Shown here: positions 46,105 to 54,618 of the stretch, in pieces | Numbering within the stretch: the first letter of the stretch is position 1 | Layout of the letters: each line of letters starts with the position of its first letter | Origin: Thermomonas carbonis | GTDB taxonomy: Bacteria; Pseudomonadota; Gammaproteobacteria; Xanthomonadales; Xanthomonadaceae | Direction: 5' to 3' | Assembly (NCBI RefSeq): GCF_014396975.1 | Contig: NZ_CP060719.1 | Location: 3,258,001 to 3,322,000, forward strand | Length of the DNA: 64,000 nt | Notes under the pieces: model-generated | Database searches by the model: none | What the model was told of the DNA's origin: nothing | The model's input: the letters and a program-made list of their open reading frames with translations, nothing else | Position numbers and translations under genes: made by a program

Positions 46105-47067
46105 CTATTCCGTGGCCGCAGCCTCGCAGGAATCGCACACCCGCTCGACCTTGTAGCCCTTCGCCTGCAGTTTCTCGACCAGGCCGTCGCTGCCGAGCAG
46201 GTGCAGCGTGCCGACCACCACGAGGGTGTCGTCGGAGGTCGAGCCGGTCAGGCGCTTCTCGATCTGCGGCAGCCACGCATTGTTGCGATCCACGTCCAGC
46301 AGCTTGTAGGACTGCGGCGACTTGCGGGCCATGTCCGCGCGCATGCCCGTGTCCAGCTGCTCGACATCGCCGGTACGCCACCACGCATGCATGTCCTGCA
46401 GTTGCTGGACGGCCTTTTTCGGGTCGACCAGGAATTCGTCCAGGCCCTGCGCCTGCTCGGCGTAGGGCACCGAGTCCATCGCCTTCATCTGGGCATCGAC
46501 GGTTTCCAGCCCGCCAGCAGGCTTGCCGGCCTTGGCCGCGCGATCCATCAGGTGGCGATCCAGGCCGAGATCAGCCTTCAGGCCCATCGCCTGGCTCACG
46601 CCAAGGACCAGGCCCAAGCTCACCGCCCACGGCTCGCTCTGCTCGAGCGCCTGCACCGAGCCGCCGCTGGCGGAGACCAGCGTGCCGAGCCGTTCCAGGG
46701 TCGCCTTCGGCAGCACCTTGCTCAGGCTCTGACCGTCTTCGTAGGCCATGTACTTCTGCATGGTCGCCACCGTTTCCGGCGCGGTCATCTCGCGCGGATC
46801 GATCTCGAACAACAGCGACTCGGCATCGTCGAAGGCGCGGTCGATCTCCGCCGGCATCGGGTAGTCGTCGCTCTTCAACAAATGGAACGAGCCGAGCAGA
46901 TAGACGTCGTTGTCGGCATCGGACACCTTCCACAGCAGCGGCCGCCCGGTCACCTTGGCTGCCGGCGCGCTGGCGACGGGCGACGCCGCCGGCTTGGTGC
47001 TCTGGTCGGCGTGGACGGGCAACGCGAACGCGGCGACCAGCGCCAGGGTGAGCAATCGTGGGGTCAC
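46105..47067 (-). CDS. TraB/GumN-family protein
   Basis: A 320-residue exported protein of the TraB/GumN fold, often considered a metal-dependent hydrolase of unknown substrate. A signal peptide (LLTLALVAAFALPVHA) is followed by the diagnostic motifs: NDVYLLGSFHLLKSDDYP (the GxxH motif near residue 55) and, at the end, VVVGTLHLLGSDGLVEKLQAKGY (second GxxH). CDSC lies near the C-terminus. The start is a GTG at 47067 that overlaps the DUF1684 stop (GTGA). It ends the mutL-DUF1684-gumN run. Confidence 0.85.
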   Translation of the reverse strand: MTPRLLTLALVAAFALPVHADQSTKPAASPVASAPAAKVTGRPLLWKVSDADNDVYLLGSFHLLKSDDYPMPAEIDRAFDDAESLLFEIDPREMTAPETVATMQKYMAYEDGQSLSKVLPKATLERLGTLVSASGGSVQALEQSEPWAVSLGLVLGVSQAMGLKADLGLDRHLMDRAAKAGKPAGGLETVDAQMKAMDSVPYAEQAQGLDEFLVDPKKAVQQLQDMHAWWRTGDVEQLDTGMRADMARKSPQSYKLLDVDRNNAWLPQIEKRLTGSTSDDTLVVVGTLHLLGSDGLVEKLQAKGYKVERVCDSCEAAATE

Positions 47068-48029
47068 GGGGAATCCTTCGGAGATTGAATGGGGGGTACG
47101 TCGGGTTTTGCGTAGGTCTTCTCGCCCGCCGCCACCGCCAGATCCAAGCGGTTTTCCGGCGGCGGCAGCGGACAGGTGGCGAACGGGGTAAACGCGCACG
47201 GCGGGTTGTAGGCCTGGTTGAAGTCGATCACCAGGCGGCCCTGCGCGTCGGGTTTCGGCACATCGATGAAGCGGCCCGCACCGTAGCTGCCATGGCCGCT
47301 GGTGCGATCGGCGAACACCAGGAACAGGGTGGCTTCGCCCTGGTCCAGCGCTTCCAGCCGCCAGCTCTTGCCGCCGTGCTGGAATTCGAGCGCGCCGGGA
47401 TTCGGGATGTCGTCGATGGTGCCGATGATGTTGGCGATCGGCAGGGTCTTGCCGGCCGGATGCGCGATGAAACGCGCCGGCACCTGCCAGTCACGGCCAC
47501 CCGGCCAATACTCCAGGCCGGCGAAATGTACGCGGCTCGGGGCATCGGCGTGCTTGACCCGCAGGGCCAGCCGACCACCGCGTTCGATCACGGTGACCAA
47601 TCCCTTGCCCTCGTCGAAGGCGATCACGCTCGGTCCGGCTGCGTCCTTGTCGCTGCGCAGGGCGCTGCCGCGACTGGGCTTGCCATCGACGGTCACCGAC
47701 GTGTCGGCGACGAAACTCGCCTTGCCGTCGCGGACGGTGAACACGCCCAGGTGCTCCGGACCCATCGCTATGCGGATGCCGTTGTCGACATCGCTGCCGA
47801 CGCGGTGCGCACCGGGATCCAGCCAATGCATCCCGATGAGGCTGGCCCAGCCATCCGCACGATTGAGGTCGAGGATCCGCCGTCCGCGCCACATGAACTG
47901 CTCGTGCGCGTAGTGCTTGAGCGCCGCCTGCAATTTCGCCGCCTCGTCAGGCGTGGCCTGCGGCGGTGGCGCGCGCTCGCAGCCTGCCATCACCAGTAAG
48001 CAGGCCAGCGCGATGCCGGCGAATGTCAT
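47064..48029 (-). CDS. DUF1684 lipoprotein
   Basis: A 321-residue lipoprotein. The signal ends in LVMAGC ([17 protein letters not shown]), so Cys17 would be lipidated. DUF1684 covers most of the rest: [56 protein letters not shown] are its typical blocks, the last with a conserved Cys/Pro-rich tail. The function is unknown. The start ATG at 48029 overlaps the mutL stop by 4 nt (ATGA); two further in-frame ATGs upstream lie inside mutL. Coupled to gumN by a GTGA overlap. Confidence 0.87.
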   Translation of the reverse strand: MTFAGIALACLLVMAGCERAPPPQATPDEAAKLQAALKHYAHEQFMWRGRRILDLNRADGWASLIGMHWLDPGAHRVGSDVDNGIRIAMGPEHLGVFTVRDGKASFVADTSVTVDGKPSRGSALRSDKDAAGPSVIAFDEGKGLVTVIERGGRLALRVKHADAPSRVHFAGLEYWPGGRDWQVPARFIAHPAGKTLPIANIIGTIDDIPNPGALEFQHGGKSWRLEALDQGEATLFLVFADRTSGHGSYGAGRFIDVPKPDAQGRLVIDFNQAYNPPCAFTPFATCPLPPPENRLDLAVAAGEKTYAKPDVPPIQSPKDSP

Positions 48030-49834
48030 CGTCCGCGCAGGAACCATCGATCCATCTCCGCCAGTCCGAAACGCGTCCAGGTGGGACGGCCGTGATTGCA
48101 TTGCCCGGAGCGCTCGGTCGCTTCCATCTCGCGCAGCAGGCCATTCATTTCATGCACGGTCAGTCGGCGATTGGCGCGCACCGCGCCATGGCAGGCCATC
48201 GTCGACAGCAACTCGTCGCGGGTCTCGGCGACGCGCCGGGTGCTGCCGTGTTCGCGCAAGTCGGTGAGCACGTCGCGCAGCAACGCTTCGACATCGCCAT
48301 GCGCAAGCAGTGCAGGCACGCTGCGCAACAGCAGCGACTGCGGGCCGCTGCGCTGCACCTCGAACCCGAGTTGCGCGAGCGTGTCCGCTTCGCGCTCGGC
48401 GACATCGGCTTCGCGCTCGGATACCGCGATGCTCGAAGGCACCAGCAACGGCTGGGTGCGCAGGCCGGCGCCATCGTGCGCAGTCTTGAGTTTTTCGTAG
48501 CCGATGCGTTCGTGCGCGGCATGCATGTCGACCACGACCAGGCCGTCGGCGTTCTCGGCCAGGATGTAGATGCCGTGCAACTGCGCGATTGCGAAACCGA
48601 GTGGTGGCAGGCCGCCGGGCGCGTCGTCGGGCATCGCCATCGCGGCGAATGCCGCGGGTGATTCCGGCGAATCCGGAAGCGTGGCGGCATCGCGCGGCGC
48701 ATACAACGCGGCATACGCGCTGGGCGCATCCGCCACACGCAAACCGATCGACGATTGCTGCGGCACCGGCATCGACCATGCCTGCGATGCCTGTGTTGCC
48801 TGCATCGGCATGGCGGTCGCGCCTGCACGGGTTTCCGCCAGTGCCTGGTGCAAGGTGCGATAGACGAAGTCGTGGACCAGCCGCGATTCGCGGAAACGCA
48901 CTTCGTGCTTGGCCGGATGCACGTTCACGTCCACGCCGCGCGGATCGAGTTCGAGGAACAGCACATAGGCCGGGTGCCGGCCATGGAACAGCACGTCGGC
49001 ATAGGCCTGGCGGATCGCGTGCGAGACATTGCGGTCGCGCACGCTGCGGCCGTTGACGTACAGGTATTGCTGGTCGCTGCTGGCGCGGTTGTAGGCCGGT
49101 TGCGCGATCCAGCCGTGCAGGCGCATGCCGGCACCGTCATGGTCCACGCGCAGGGCGTTGCGGGTGAAGTCCTCGCCGAGCGCTTCGTGCAGACGCACGT
49201 CGCTGAGCATCGTGCCTTCCTGCAGCTGCGCTTCGCCCTTCCAGCGCCGCGAGGGCTTGCCGTTGTGGGCCACCCGCAATTCCACATCGGGACGCGCCAG
49301 CGCCAGCGTGCGCAACCACTCCTCGATATGCGACAACTCGGTGCGTTCGGCACGCAGGAACTTGCGCCGCGCCGGCACGTTGTAGAACAGGTCACGTACT
49401 TCCACCGTGGTGCCAGGTGGATGCGCATGCGGCGTTACCTCGCCGACCTTGCCGCCATCGACCTGCAGCAACGCGCCGTGCTCGCTGCCGCTGCGCCGCG
49501 AGGTCAGCCGGAAGCGGCTCACCGACGCCACCGACGGCAGCGCCTCGCCACGGAAGCCGAGCGTGGCGACCGACTCAAGGTCGTCGATGCTGGCTATCTT
49601 GCTGGTCGCGTGGCGCTGCACCGCCAGCGGCAATTCGGAGGCATCGATGCCGCCGCCGTCGTCGCGGATACGGATCAGGCGGATGCCGCCATCCTCCAGG
49701 TCGATGTCGATGCGGCGGGCGCCGGCATCCAGCGCGTTTTCGACCAGTTCCTTGACCACGGACGCGGGCCGTTCCACGACTTCGCCCGCAGCGATCTGGT
49801 TGATGAGGGTGTCGGGAAGTTGGCGGATGGTCAC
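48026..49834 (-). CDS. mutL: DNA mismatch repair protein MutL
   Basis: A 602-residue GHKL ATPase that links MutS to MutH/UvrD-type repair steps. N-terminal ATPase motifs are [32 protein letters not shown] and [13 protein letters not shown]; a transducer domain follows, then a Pro/Ala-rich linker and the C-terminal dimerisation domain ([31 protein letters not shown]). The metal-binding DQHA(X)2E endonuclease motif appears as DMHAAHE, and its first Gln is Met, so nicking activity is doubtful. The start is a GTG at 49834, set 6 nt after a TAAAAT box. amiC lies upstream as in E. coli. Confidence 0.96.
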   Translation of the reverse strand: MTIRQLPDTLINQIAAGEVVERPASVVKELVENALDAGARRIDIDLEDGGIRLIRIRDDGGGIDASELPLAVQRHATSKIASIDDLESVATLGFRGEALPSVASVSRFRLTSRRSGSEHGALLQVDGGKVGEVTPHAHPPGTTVEVRDLFYNVPARRKFLRAERTELSHIEEWLRTLALARPDVELRVAHNGKPSRRWKGEAQLQEGTMLSDVRLHEALGEDFTRNALRVDHDGAGMRLHGWIAQPAYNRASSDQQYLYVNGRSVRDRNVSHAIRQAYADVLFHGRHPAYVLFLELDPRGVDVNVHPAKHEVRFRESRLVHDFVYRTLHQALAETRAGATAMPMQATQASQAWSMPVPQQSSIGLRVADAPSAYAALYAPRDAATLPDSPESPAAFAAMAMPDDAPGGLPPLGFAIAQLHGIYILAENADGLVVVDMHAAHERIGYEKLKTAHDGAGLRTQPLLVPSSIAVSEREADVAEREADTLAQLGFEVQRSGPQSLLLRSVPALLAHGDVEALLRDVLTDLREHGSTRRVAETRDELLSTMACHGAVRANRRLTVHEMNGLLREMEATERSGQCNHGRPTWTRFGLAEMDRWFLRGR

Positions 49835-49840
49835 GCCGGG

Positions 49841-49846
49841 ATTTTA
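49841..49846 (-). promoter_or_regulatory. -10 box for a leaderless mutL mRNA
   Basis: TAAAAT on the minus strand lies exactly 6 nt before the GTG start of mutL, the spacing that places transcription start on the start codon. No Shine-Dalgarno lies between. A weak -35 is hidden in the REP-like element next to it. Confidence 0.5.
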
Positions 49847-49860
49847 GCGTGTGGCAACCC

Positions 49861-49886
49861 GTCATTCCGGCGGATGCCGAAATGAC
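49861..49886. repeat. REP-like palindrome between mutL and amiC
   Basis: Arms GTCATTCCGGC and GCCGAAATGAC pair with one mismatch around a GGAT loop. It is the same family as the perfect hairpin at 27948-27977. Confidence 0.7.
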
Positions 49887-49894
49887 GCCAGAAA

Positions 49895-51334
49895 TTACGG
49901 ACTGCCGCCCGAATTCGCGCCAGTGCCGGTCGAGGCCGCCTGGCTGACTTGCAGGGCATGCGCCCGCGCGGCGTACAAGGTGCCAGGCGGCGGCTGGCGG
50001 GTGAAGTATTCGTTGATGCCGGCCAGCACCGCGGTCGCCAGCTTGCGCTGGTAATCCGGGCTGGACAGTAGCGCCTCTTCACCGTGATTGGAGATGAACC
50101 CGGTTTCGACCAGCATGGCCGGCACGTCCGAGGTGCGCAGCACGGCAAAATTGGCGTGTTCGACCCGACGGGTCTTGCCCACGCTGCCCAGGCTGCCCAG
50201 CACGTGAGCGGCGGCGTCGGACGAGGCTTTCATCTGCCCACTCTGGGTCAGGTCCAGCAGCACCGACTTCAGCGTGTCGCCGGTCGCGGCCAGCTTCACG
50301 CCACCGATCAGGTCGGCGGCGTTCTCCTTGTCGGCCAGCCAGCGTGCGCGCTGCGAGGACGCACCGCGGGTGGACATCACGTACACCGAGGAGCCGGTGG
50401 CGCTGCGGTTCTCGGCAGCATCGGCGTGGATCGACACGAAGATGTCGGCCTTGGCACCACGCGCCAGCACGGCCCGGCGATTGAGCGGGATGAAGACATC
50501 CGCATCGCGGGTCAGGTGCGCCTTCATGCCGGGCGTGGCATTGATCTGGCGGGCCAGTTCGCGGGCGATGGCCAGGGTCACGTTCTTCTCGCGATTGCCG
50601 TTCGGGCCGATCGCGCCCGGATCCTGGCCGCCGTGGCCAGCATCGATGGAAATGACCAGCGGGCGCATGCCGGCCTGCATCACCGGACGCGGAATGGGCG
50701 CGGCGGCCGCCGGTGTCTCGGTGGGCATCGGTTCCGGCTTGCCGGTGGCGACGCGGGTGGGCACGCCGGTGGCGACGGTGCCGGGCAGTTCGGAGACGGT
50801 GGCGGCCTTGCCGACCACCTTGCCGGGATCGGTTTCGACCGCGGCGGAGGCCTTGGCGATCTCGGCGATCGGATCGGGCTTGGCAGCCACGATCGGCGCC
50901 GCGATGACGGGAGTGGTCAGAGCGACGGCGGCGTCTCCCGGCCATTCCAGTACCAGGCGAGGGCCGGCGGCCGTGGTTTCGATCCGCGGCGGCATTGCCT
51001 TGACCTGGCTGGCCAGGTCGAACACCACGCGGACGATCCCTGGTTGCGGCTGGCCGGTGCGCACGGCTTTCACCGCGCCAGCGCCGGCAGGCATGCTCAG
51101 GTTGCGGGCCAGGCGGCTGTCGGCGAAGTCCACGACCAGACGGTCGGGATTGCGCAGCTCGATGACCTTGTAGTCGCCCGGGCGGTCCAGCTGGAGTTCG
51201 ACGCGCGTGCCGGTCGCCCCGGTTTCCACGCGCAACTGCTTGATTTCCGAGGCGTTTGCGAGGTTCCAGCACAGCGCCGCCAGCAGCATCAGCGCCAGCA
51301 GGACTTGCTCGAAGCGGATCCCCTTCACTCGCAT
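49895..51334 (-). CDS. amiC: N-acetylmuramoyl-L-alanine amidase with AMIN domain
   Basis: A 479-residue periplasmic enzyme that cuts the peptide off peptidoglycan at cell division. The N-terminal signal/anchor is VLLALMLLAALCWNLANA. The AMIN domain follows (ELRNPDRLVVDFADSRLARNL, residues about 30-130), then a long Ala/Pro linker and the Amidase_3 domain with the zinc motif ISIDAGHGGQDPGAIG (His, Glu further on), FVSIHADAAENRSATGSSVYVMS and, near the C-terminus, LVETGFISNHGEE. No C-terminal LysM is seen. It lies upstream of mutL with a REP-like hairpin in the 60-nt gap. Confidence 0.95.
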   Translation of the reverse strand: MRVKGIRFEQVLLALMLLAALCWNLANASEIKQLRVETGATGTRVELQLDRPGDYKVIELRNPDRLVVDFADSRLARNLSMPAGAGAVKAVRTGQPQPGIVRVVFDLASQVKAMPPRIETTAAGPRLVLEWPGDAAVALTTPVIAAPIVAAKPDPIAEIAKASAAVETDPGKVVGKAATVSELPGTVATGVPTRVATGKPEPMPTETPAAAAPIPRPVMQAGMRPLVISIDAGHGGQDPGAIGPNGNREKNVTLAIARELARQINATPGMKAHLTRDADVFIPLNRRAVLARGAKADIFVSIHADAAENRSATGSSVYVMSTRGASSQRARWLADKENAADLIGGVKLAATGDTLKSVLLDLTQSGQMKASSDAAAHVLGSLGSVGKTRRVEHANFAVLRTSDVPAMLVETGFISNHGEEALLSSPDYQRKLATAVLAGINEYFTRQPPPGTLYAARAHALQVSQAASTGTGANSGGSP

Positions 51335-51440
51335 GCCCGGGAGTTAAGCACTTGACGCCAGCAAGCGCAAGCATTTTTCCCTTAATAATCCGTGACCTGC
51401 CGTACTTTCCTAAATGCGCGCGCAACTCATGCCCGGAGCG

Positions 51441-51896
51441 TCAAGCCGGACGTAGCGCCTGCAGCCAGGCTTCGCCGGCGGTCGTGCGCGCGTGCAGGCG
51501 GCAGCGCCGGCCCGTGCCCTCCACGGTTAGCTCCACGTCGACGTCGGCGGCCGGCAAGCCGCCCTGCCCGCGTTCGGGCCACTCGACCAGCCAGAGCCGT
51601 GTTTCGGCCGGGTCCAGCCCCAGGAACTCGAGCTCGCCGGGATCGCCGATCCGGTAAAGGTCGAGGTGCAGTGCCATGCCGCCAGCCGGCAGCGGGTATT
51701 GCTCGACCAGGGTGTAGGTCGGACTGCGGATCGTGCCGGTCACGCCCAACGCGCGAAGCAGCGCCCGCGCGAGGGTGGATTTGCCGGCACCCAAGTCGCC
51801 ATGCAGGTAGGCCACGCCACGCGGCGGCAGTGACTGGGCGAGGCGCGCGCCGAGCGATTCGGTGGCGTCGGCGGCGTCGAGGAAAAGATCGTGCAT
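51441..51896 (-). CDS. tsaE: tRNA t6A biosynthesis ATPase TsaE
   Basis: A 151-residue P-loop ATPase that, with TsaB and TsaD, makes threonylcarbamoyladenosine at position 37 of tRNAs decoding ANN codons. The Walker A is GDLGAGKSTLARALL (about residues 34-48). SPTYTLVEQYP is the switch region and HLDLYRIGDPGELEFLGL carries the Walker B-like Asp. The length is normal. It follows nnrD by 4 nt and precedes amiC, the common nnrD-tsaE-amiC-mutL string. Its tsaB and tsaD partners are not in the window. Confidence 0.96.
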   Translation of the reverse strand: MHDLFLDAADATESLGARLAQSLPPRGVAYLHGDLGAGKSTLARALLRALGVTGTIRSPTYTLVEQYPLPAGGMALHLDLYRIGDPGELEFLGLDPAETRLWLVEWPERGQGGLPAADVDVELTVEGTGRRCRLHARTTAGEAWLQALRPA

Positions 51897-51900
51897 GCGC

Positions 51901-53388
51901 CTATCGTCGCATCGGATTGGCCAGCCGGCGCAACCAAGGCAAGAGATCCGATGGCAGCAGGCCGCGCTCGCCATCCTCGCGTGCGGCGGCATCGCCGGCC
52001 GCCGCATGCAGCAATGCGCCGGCGATTGCCGCATCGCCCGCCGGCATGCCCTGCGCCAGCAAGGCGGCAATGACGCCGGTGAGCACGTCGCCCATCCCGC
52101 CCACCGCCATGCCCGGATTGCCGGCGCAGATCACTGTGGGTGCGCGGTCGGGGCTGGCGATGATGCTGCCGGCACCTTTCAACACCACTGTGCAGCCAAG
52201 CCGTTCGTGCAGCGCTTGCGCGGCGGCGAAACGATCGCGCTGCACGTCGTGGGCGGGGATACCGAGCAGGCGCGCGGCCTCGCCGGGATGCGGCGTGGCC
52301 ACGTCCTGTGCACGCAAGCGTTGCCCGGAGGATGCCAGCAGGTTCAACGCATCGGCATCGACGACGCCCGGCGCGTCATTGGCCAGCACGAGATCCAGCA
52401 GGCCACGTCCCCAATCGCCCTGACCCAGCCCGGGACCGATCGCGATCACGCCGGCACGCGACAGCAAGGGCGCCAGTTGCGCAGCATCGTCCACCCCGTG
52501 GACCATCGCTTCCGGCCTGCGCGCAAGCAAGGCGGGCACGTGCTCCGCACGCGTCGCCACGCTGAGCAGGCCGGCGCCGCTACGCAGCGCGGCGTCGGCC
52601 GCCAGCAGGATCGCGCCACCACTCCCGTGGTCGCCGCCGATGCACAGCACATGGCCATTGCGGCCCTTGTGGCTGTCGCGCGGGCGCAGCGGAAAGAAGC
52701 CAGGCAAGGCATCCGCGCGCAACGCGAACGCCGCCGGGTCAATGCCGTCGAACACGGTCGCAGGCAGGTCGAGCGACGCCAGTTGCAAGTCGCCGGCATG
52801 GTCCAGTGCCGCGCCGGTACGCAGGCCGCGATGGCGTGCGATGAACTGCAGGGTGCGATCCGCGACCACCGCCGCACCCGGCGCGTCACCGCTGCGCGCG
52901 TCGATGCCACTGGGAACGTCGAGCGCCAGCACCGGCGCCGGATGCCGGCTCATCGCTTCGATCAAGGCCGACACGGAGTCGTCGGGCGCCCGCGACAGTC
53001 CAATGCCGAACAGGGCATCGACCAGCAGATCGGCATCACCCAGTTCGCCTCCCACGCATGCGACCTGCCCGCCTGAAGCGATGAAGGCATCGTGGGCCCG
53101 CCGTGCCAGCGGCGTGCGCGGCGCATGCGCATCGAGCCGCAGCACCTGCACACGGATACCAGAAGACAGCGCATGCCGGGCGAGCACATAACCATCGCCA
53201 CCGTTGTTGCCGGGTCCGCAGACCACCAAGATGCGTCGCGCTCGCGACCAATGTTTCAGCACGCAATGCCAGGCCGCCAGCCCGGCACGCGCCATCAAAG
53301 CGAACGCGTCGCCACCGCAGGATGCGATGCCGCGCGCCTCGAGCTCGCGCAACTGGTCGGGGGCGTACAGCGGGAACGGACTGTGCAT
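51901..53388 (-). CDS. nnrD: Bifunctional NAD(P)H-hydrate epimerase / dehydratase
   Basis: A 495-residue enzyme that repairs damaged NAD(P)H hydrates. The N-terminal epimerase (YjeF_N) is seen in VVCGPGNNGGDGYVLARHA and PVLALDVPSGIDARSGDAPG. The C-terminal ADP-dependent dehydratase (carbohydrate-kinase-like) has SHKGRNGHVLCIGG, VIAIGPGLGQGDWG, a GKGAGSIIA-like ATP site (VVLKGAGSIIA) and NPGMAVGGMGDVLTGVIAALLAQG. The length fits the fused form. Its ATG is 6 nt after a TAGAAT box, back to back with the queG promoter. tsaE follows after 4 nt. Confidence 0.95.
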   Translation of the reverse strand: MHSPFPLYAPDQLRELEARGIASCGGDAFALMARAGLAAWHCVLKHWSRARRILVVCGPGNNGGDGYVLARHALSSGIRVQVLRLDAHAPRTPLARRAHDAFIASGGQVACVGGELGDADLLVDALFGIGLSRAPDDSVSALIEAMSRHPAPVLALDVPSGIDARSGDAPGAAVVADRTLQFIARHRGLRTGAALDHAGDLQLASLDLPATVFDGIDPAAFALRADALPGFFPLRPRDSHKGRNGHVLCIGGDHGSGGAILLAADAALRSGAGLLSVATRAEHVPALLARRPEAMVHGVDDAAQLAPLLSRAGVIAIGPGLGQGDWGRGLLDLVLANDAPGVVDADALNLLASSGQRLRAQDVATPHPGEAARLLGIPAHDVQRDRFAAAQALHERLGCTVVLKGAGSIIASPDRAPTVICAGNPGMAVGGMGDVLTGVIAALLAQGMPAGDAAIAGALLHAAAGDAAAREDGERGLLPSDLLPWLRRLANPMRR

Positions 53389-53394
53389 CGGTCG

Positions 53395-53400
53395 ATTCTA
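53395..53400 (-). promoter_or_regulatory. -10 box for a leaderless nnrD mRNA
   Basis: TAGAAT on the minus strand, 6 nt before the nnrD ATG. No Shine-Dalgarno in the gap. Confidence 0.5.
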
Positions 53401-53411
53401 GAACCGACTCC

Positions 53412-53417
53412 TATACT
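53412..53417 (+). promoter_or_regulatory. -10 box for a leaderless queG mRNA
   Basis: TATACT on the plus strand, 6 nt before the queG ATG. It falls where the -35/spacer of the opposing nnrD promoter would be, so the two promoters overlap. Confidence 0.5.
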
Positions 53418-53423
53418 TCGCGC

Positions 53424-54485
53424 ATGTCTTCGACGCTCCCCGACTACATCGCACTGGCGGCTCGCATCCGCGCACTGGCGCAGGCGGCGGGCTTCCAGCG
53501 CGTCGGGATCTCAGGCGTGGAACTGCAGGATGACGAGGCGTTCCTGCAGTCATGGCTGGACGAAGGCCTGCACGGTTCGATGGCGTGGATGGCCAGCCAC
53601 GGGGACAAGCGCAGCCGGCCGGCGGAACTGATCCCGGGTACGCTGCGAGTGGTGTCGGTCGGACTCGACTACGGTCGGGACGCCGACGCCGCCTGGGACA
53701 ACCTGCGTGATGGCGAACGCGCGTATGTGGCGCGCTATGCGCTGGGACGCGACTACCACAAGCTGATGCGCAACCGCTTGCAGAAGCTTGCTGACGACGT
53801 GGCGAAGGAGATCGGCCCGTTCGGTTTTCGCGTGTTCGTGGATTCCGCGCCCGTGCTGGAACGCGCGCTGGCACGCAACGCGGGCCTCGGCTGGATCGGC
53901 AAGCACACCTGCCTGATCGACAAGGATGGCGGCAGTTGGTTCTTCCTCGGCGAATTGTTCGTCGATCTGCCGCTGCCGATCGATCCACCGGCATCCGCGC
54001 ATTGCGGTAGTTGCACGCGCTGCATCGAGGTCTGTCCGACCCAGGCGATCACCGCGCCGTATCGTCTGGATGCGCGGCGCTGCATCAGTTACCTCACCAT
54101 CGAACACGAAGGCAGCATCGACGAGGCACTGCGACCGCTGATCGGCAACCGCATTTTCGGTTGCGACGATTGCCAGCTGGTGTGTCCGTGGAACAAGTTC
54201 GCGGTGCGCACCGATGAGCCGGACTTCCGCGTGCGCAACAACCTCGACCACGCCACGCTGGCGGAATTGTTCGCGTGGGAGGAAGACGAATTCCTGCGTC
54301 GCACCGAAGGTTCGGCGATCCGTCGCAGCGGGCACGAGCGCTGGTTGCGCAATATCGCGGTGGCACTGGGGAATGCTCCCAAGACGAGCGAGGTGATCAA
54401 CGCTTTGCAGTCACGCCGCGAGCATCCATCGGCAGTGGTGCGCGAGCATGTTGCTTGGGCACTTCACCAGCACGCGACCGCCTGA
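53424..54485 (+). CDS. queG: Epoxyqueuosine reductase QueG
   Basis: A 353-residue cobalamin- and iron-sulfur-dependent enzyme for the last step of queuosine synthesis in tRNA. The N-terminal half is the DUF1730 substrate domain (RVGISGVELQDDE; RDYHKLMRNRLQKL). Two [4Fe-4S] clusters are formed by CGSCTRCIEVCPTQAI and by CDDCQLVCPWNK. The C-terminal HEAT-like part (SGHERWLRNIAVALGN...VVREHVAWAL) is typical. The ATG at 53424 fits a -10 at exactly 6 nt. It diverges from nnrD by 35 nt and converges on pgi. Confidence 0.96.
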   Translation: MSSTLPDYIALAARIRALAQAAGFQRVGISGVELQDDEAFLQSWLDEGLHGSMAWMASHGDKRSRPAELIPGTLRVVSVGLDYGRDADAAWDNLRDGERAYVARYALGRDYHKLMRNRLQKLADDVAKEIGPFGFRVFVDSAPVLERALARNAGLGWIGKHTCLIDKDGGSWFFLGELFVDLPLPIDPPASAHCGSCTRCIEVCPTQAITAPYRLDARRCISYLTIEHEGSIDEALRPLIGNRIFGCDDCQLVCPWNKFAVRTDEPDFRVRNNLDHATLAELFAWEEDEFLRRTEGSAIRRSGHERWLRNIAVALGNAPKTSEVINALQSRREHPSAVVREHVAWALHQHATA

Positions 54486-54505
54486 AAAGCACTTCGTCAC
54501 TGGGC

Positions 54506-54609
54506 CGGCCGGCCCCGATTCACTCCGGGACACGCCGTGAATACATCCATGTAGGCTCATCGGCGGCATCCATGCCGCCGAAGGTCCCGGAGCAAACCGG
54601 GGCCGGCCG
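54506..54609. repeat. Nested inverted-repeat element between queG and pgi
   Basis: A cruciform-like set: outer 12-bp arms (CGGCCGGCCCCG, 54506-54517, with 54598-54609), middle 8-bp arms (CTCCGGGA, 54523-54530, with 54585-54592), and an inner 9-bp hairpin CGGCGGCAT/ATGCCGCCG at 54561-54580 plus a small TACAT/ATGTA palindrome. It fills almost the whole gap between convergent genes, so it probably also ends both transcripts. Confidence 0.75.
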
Positions 54610-54618
54610 TCCTTTTGA

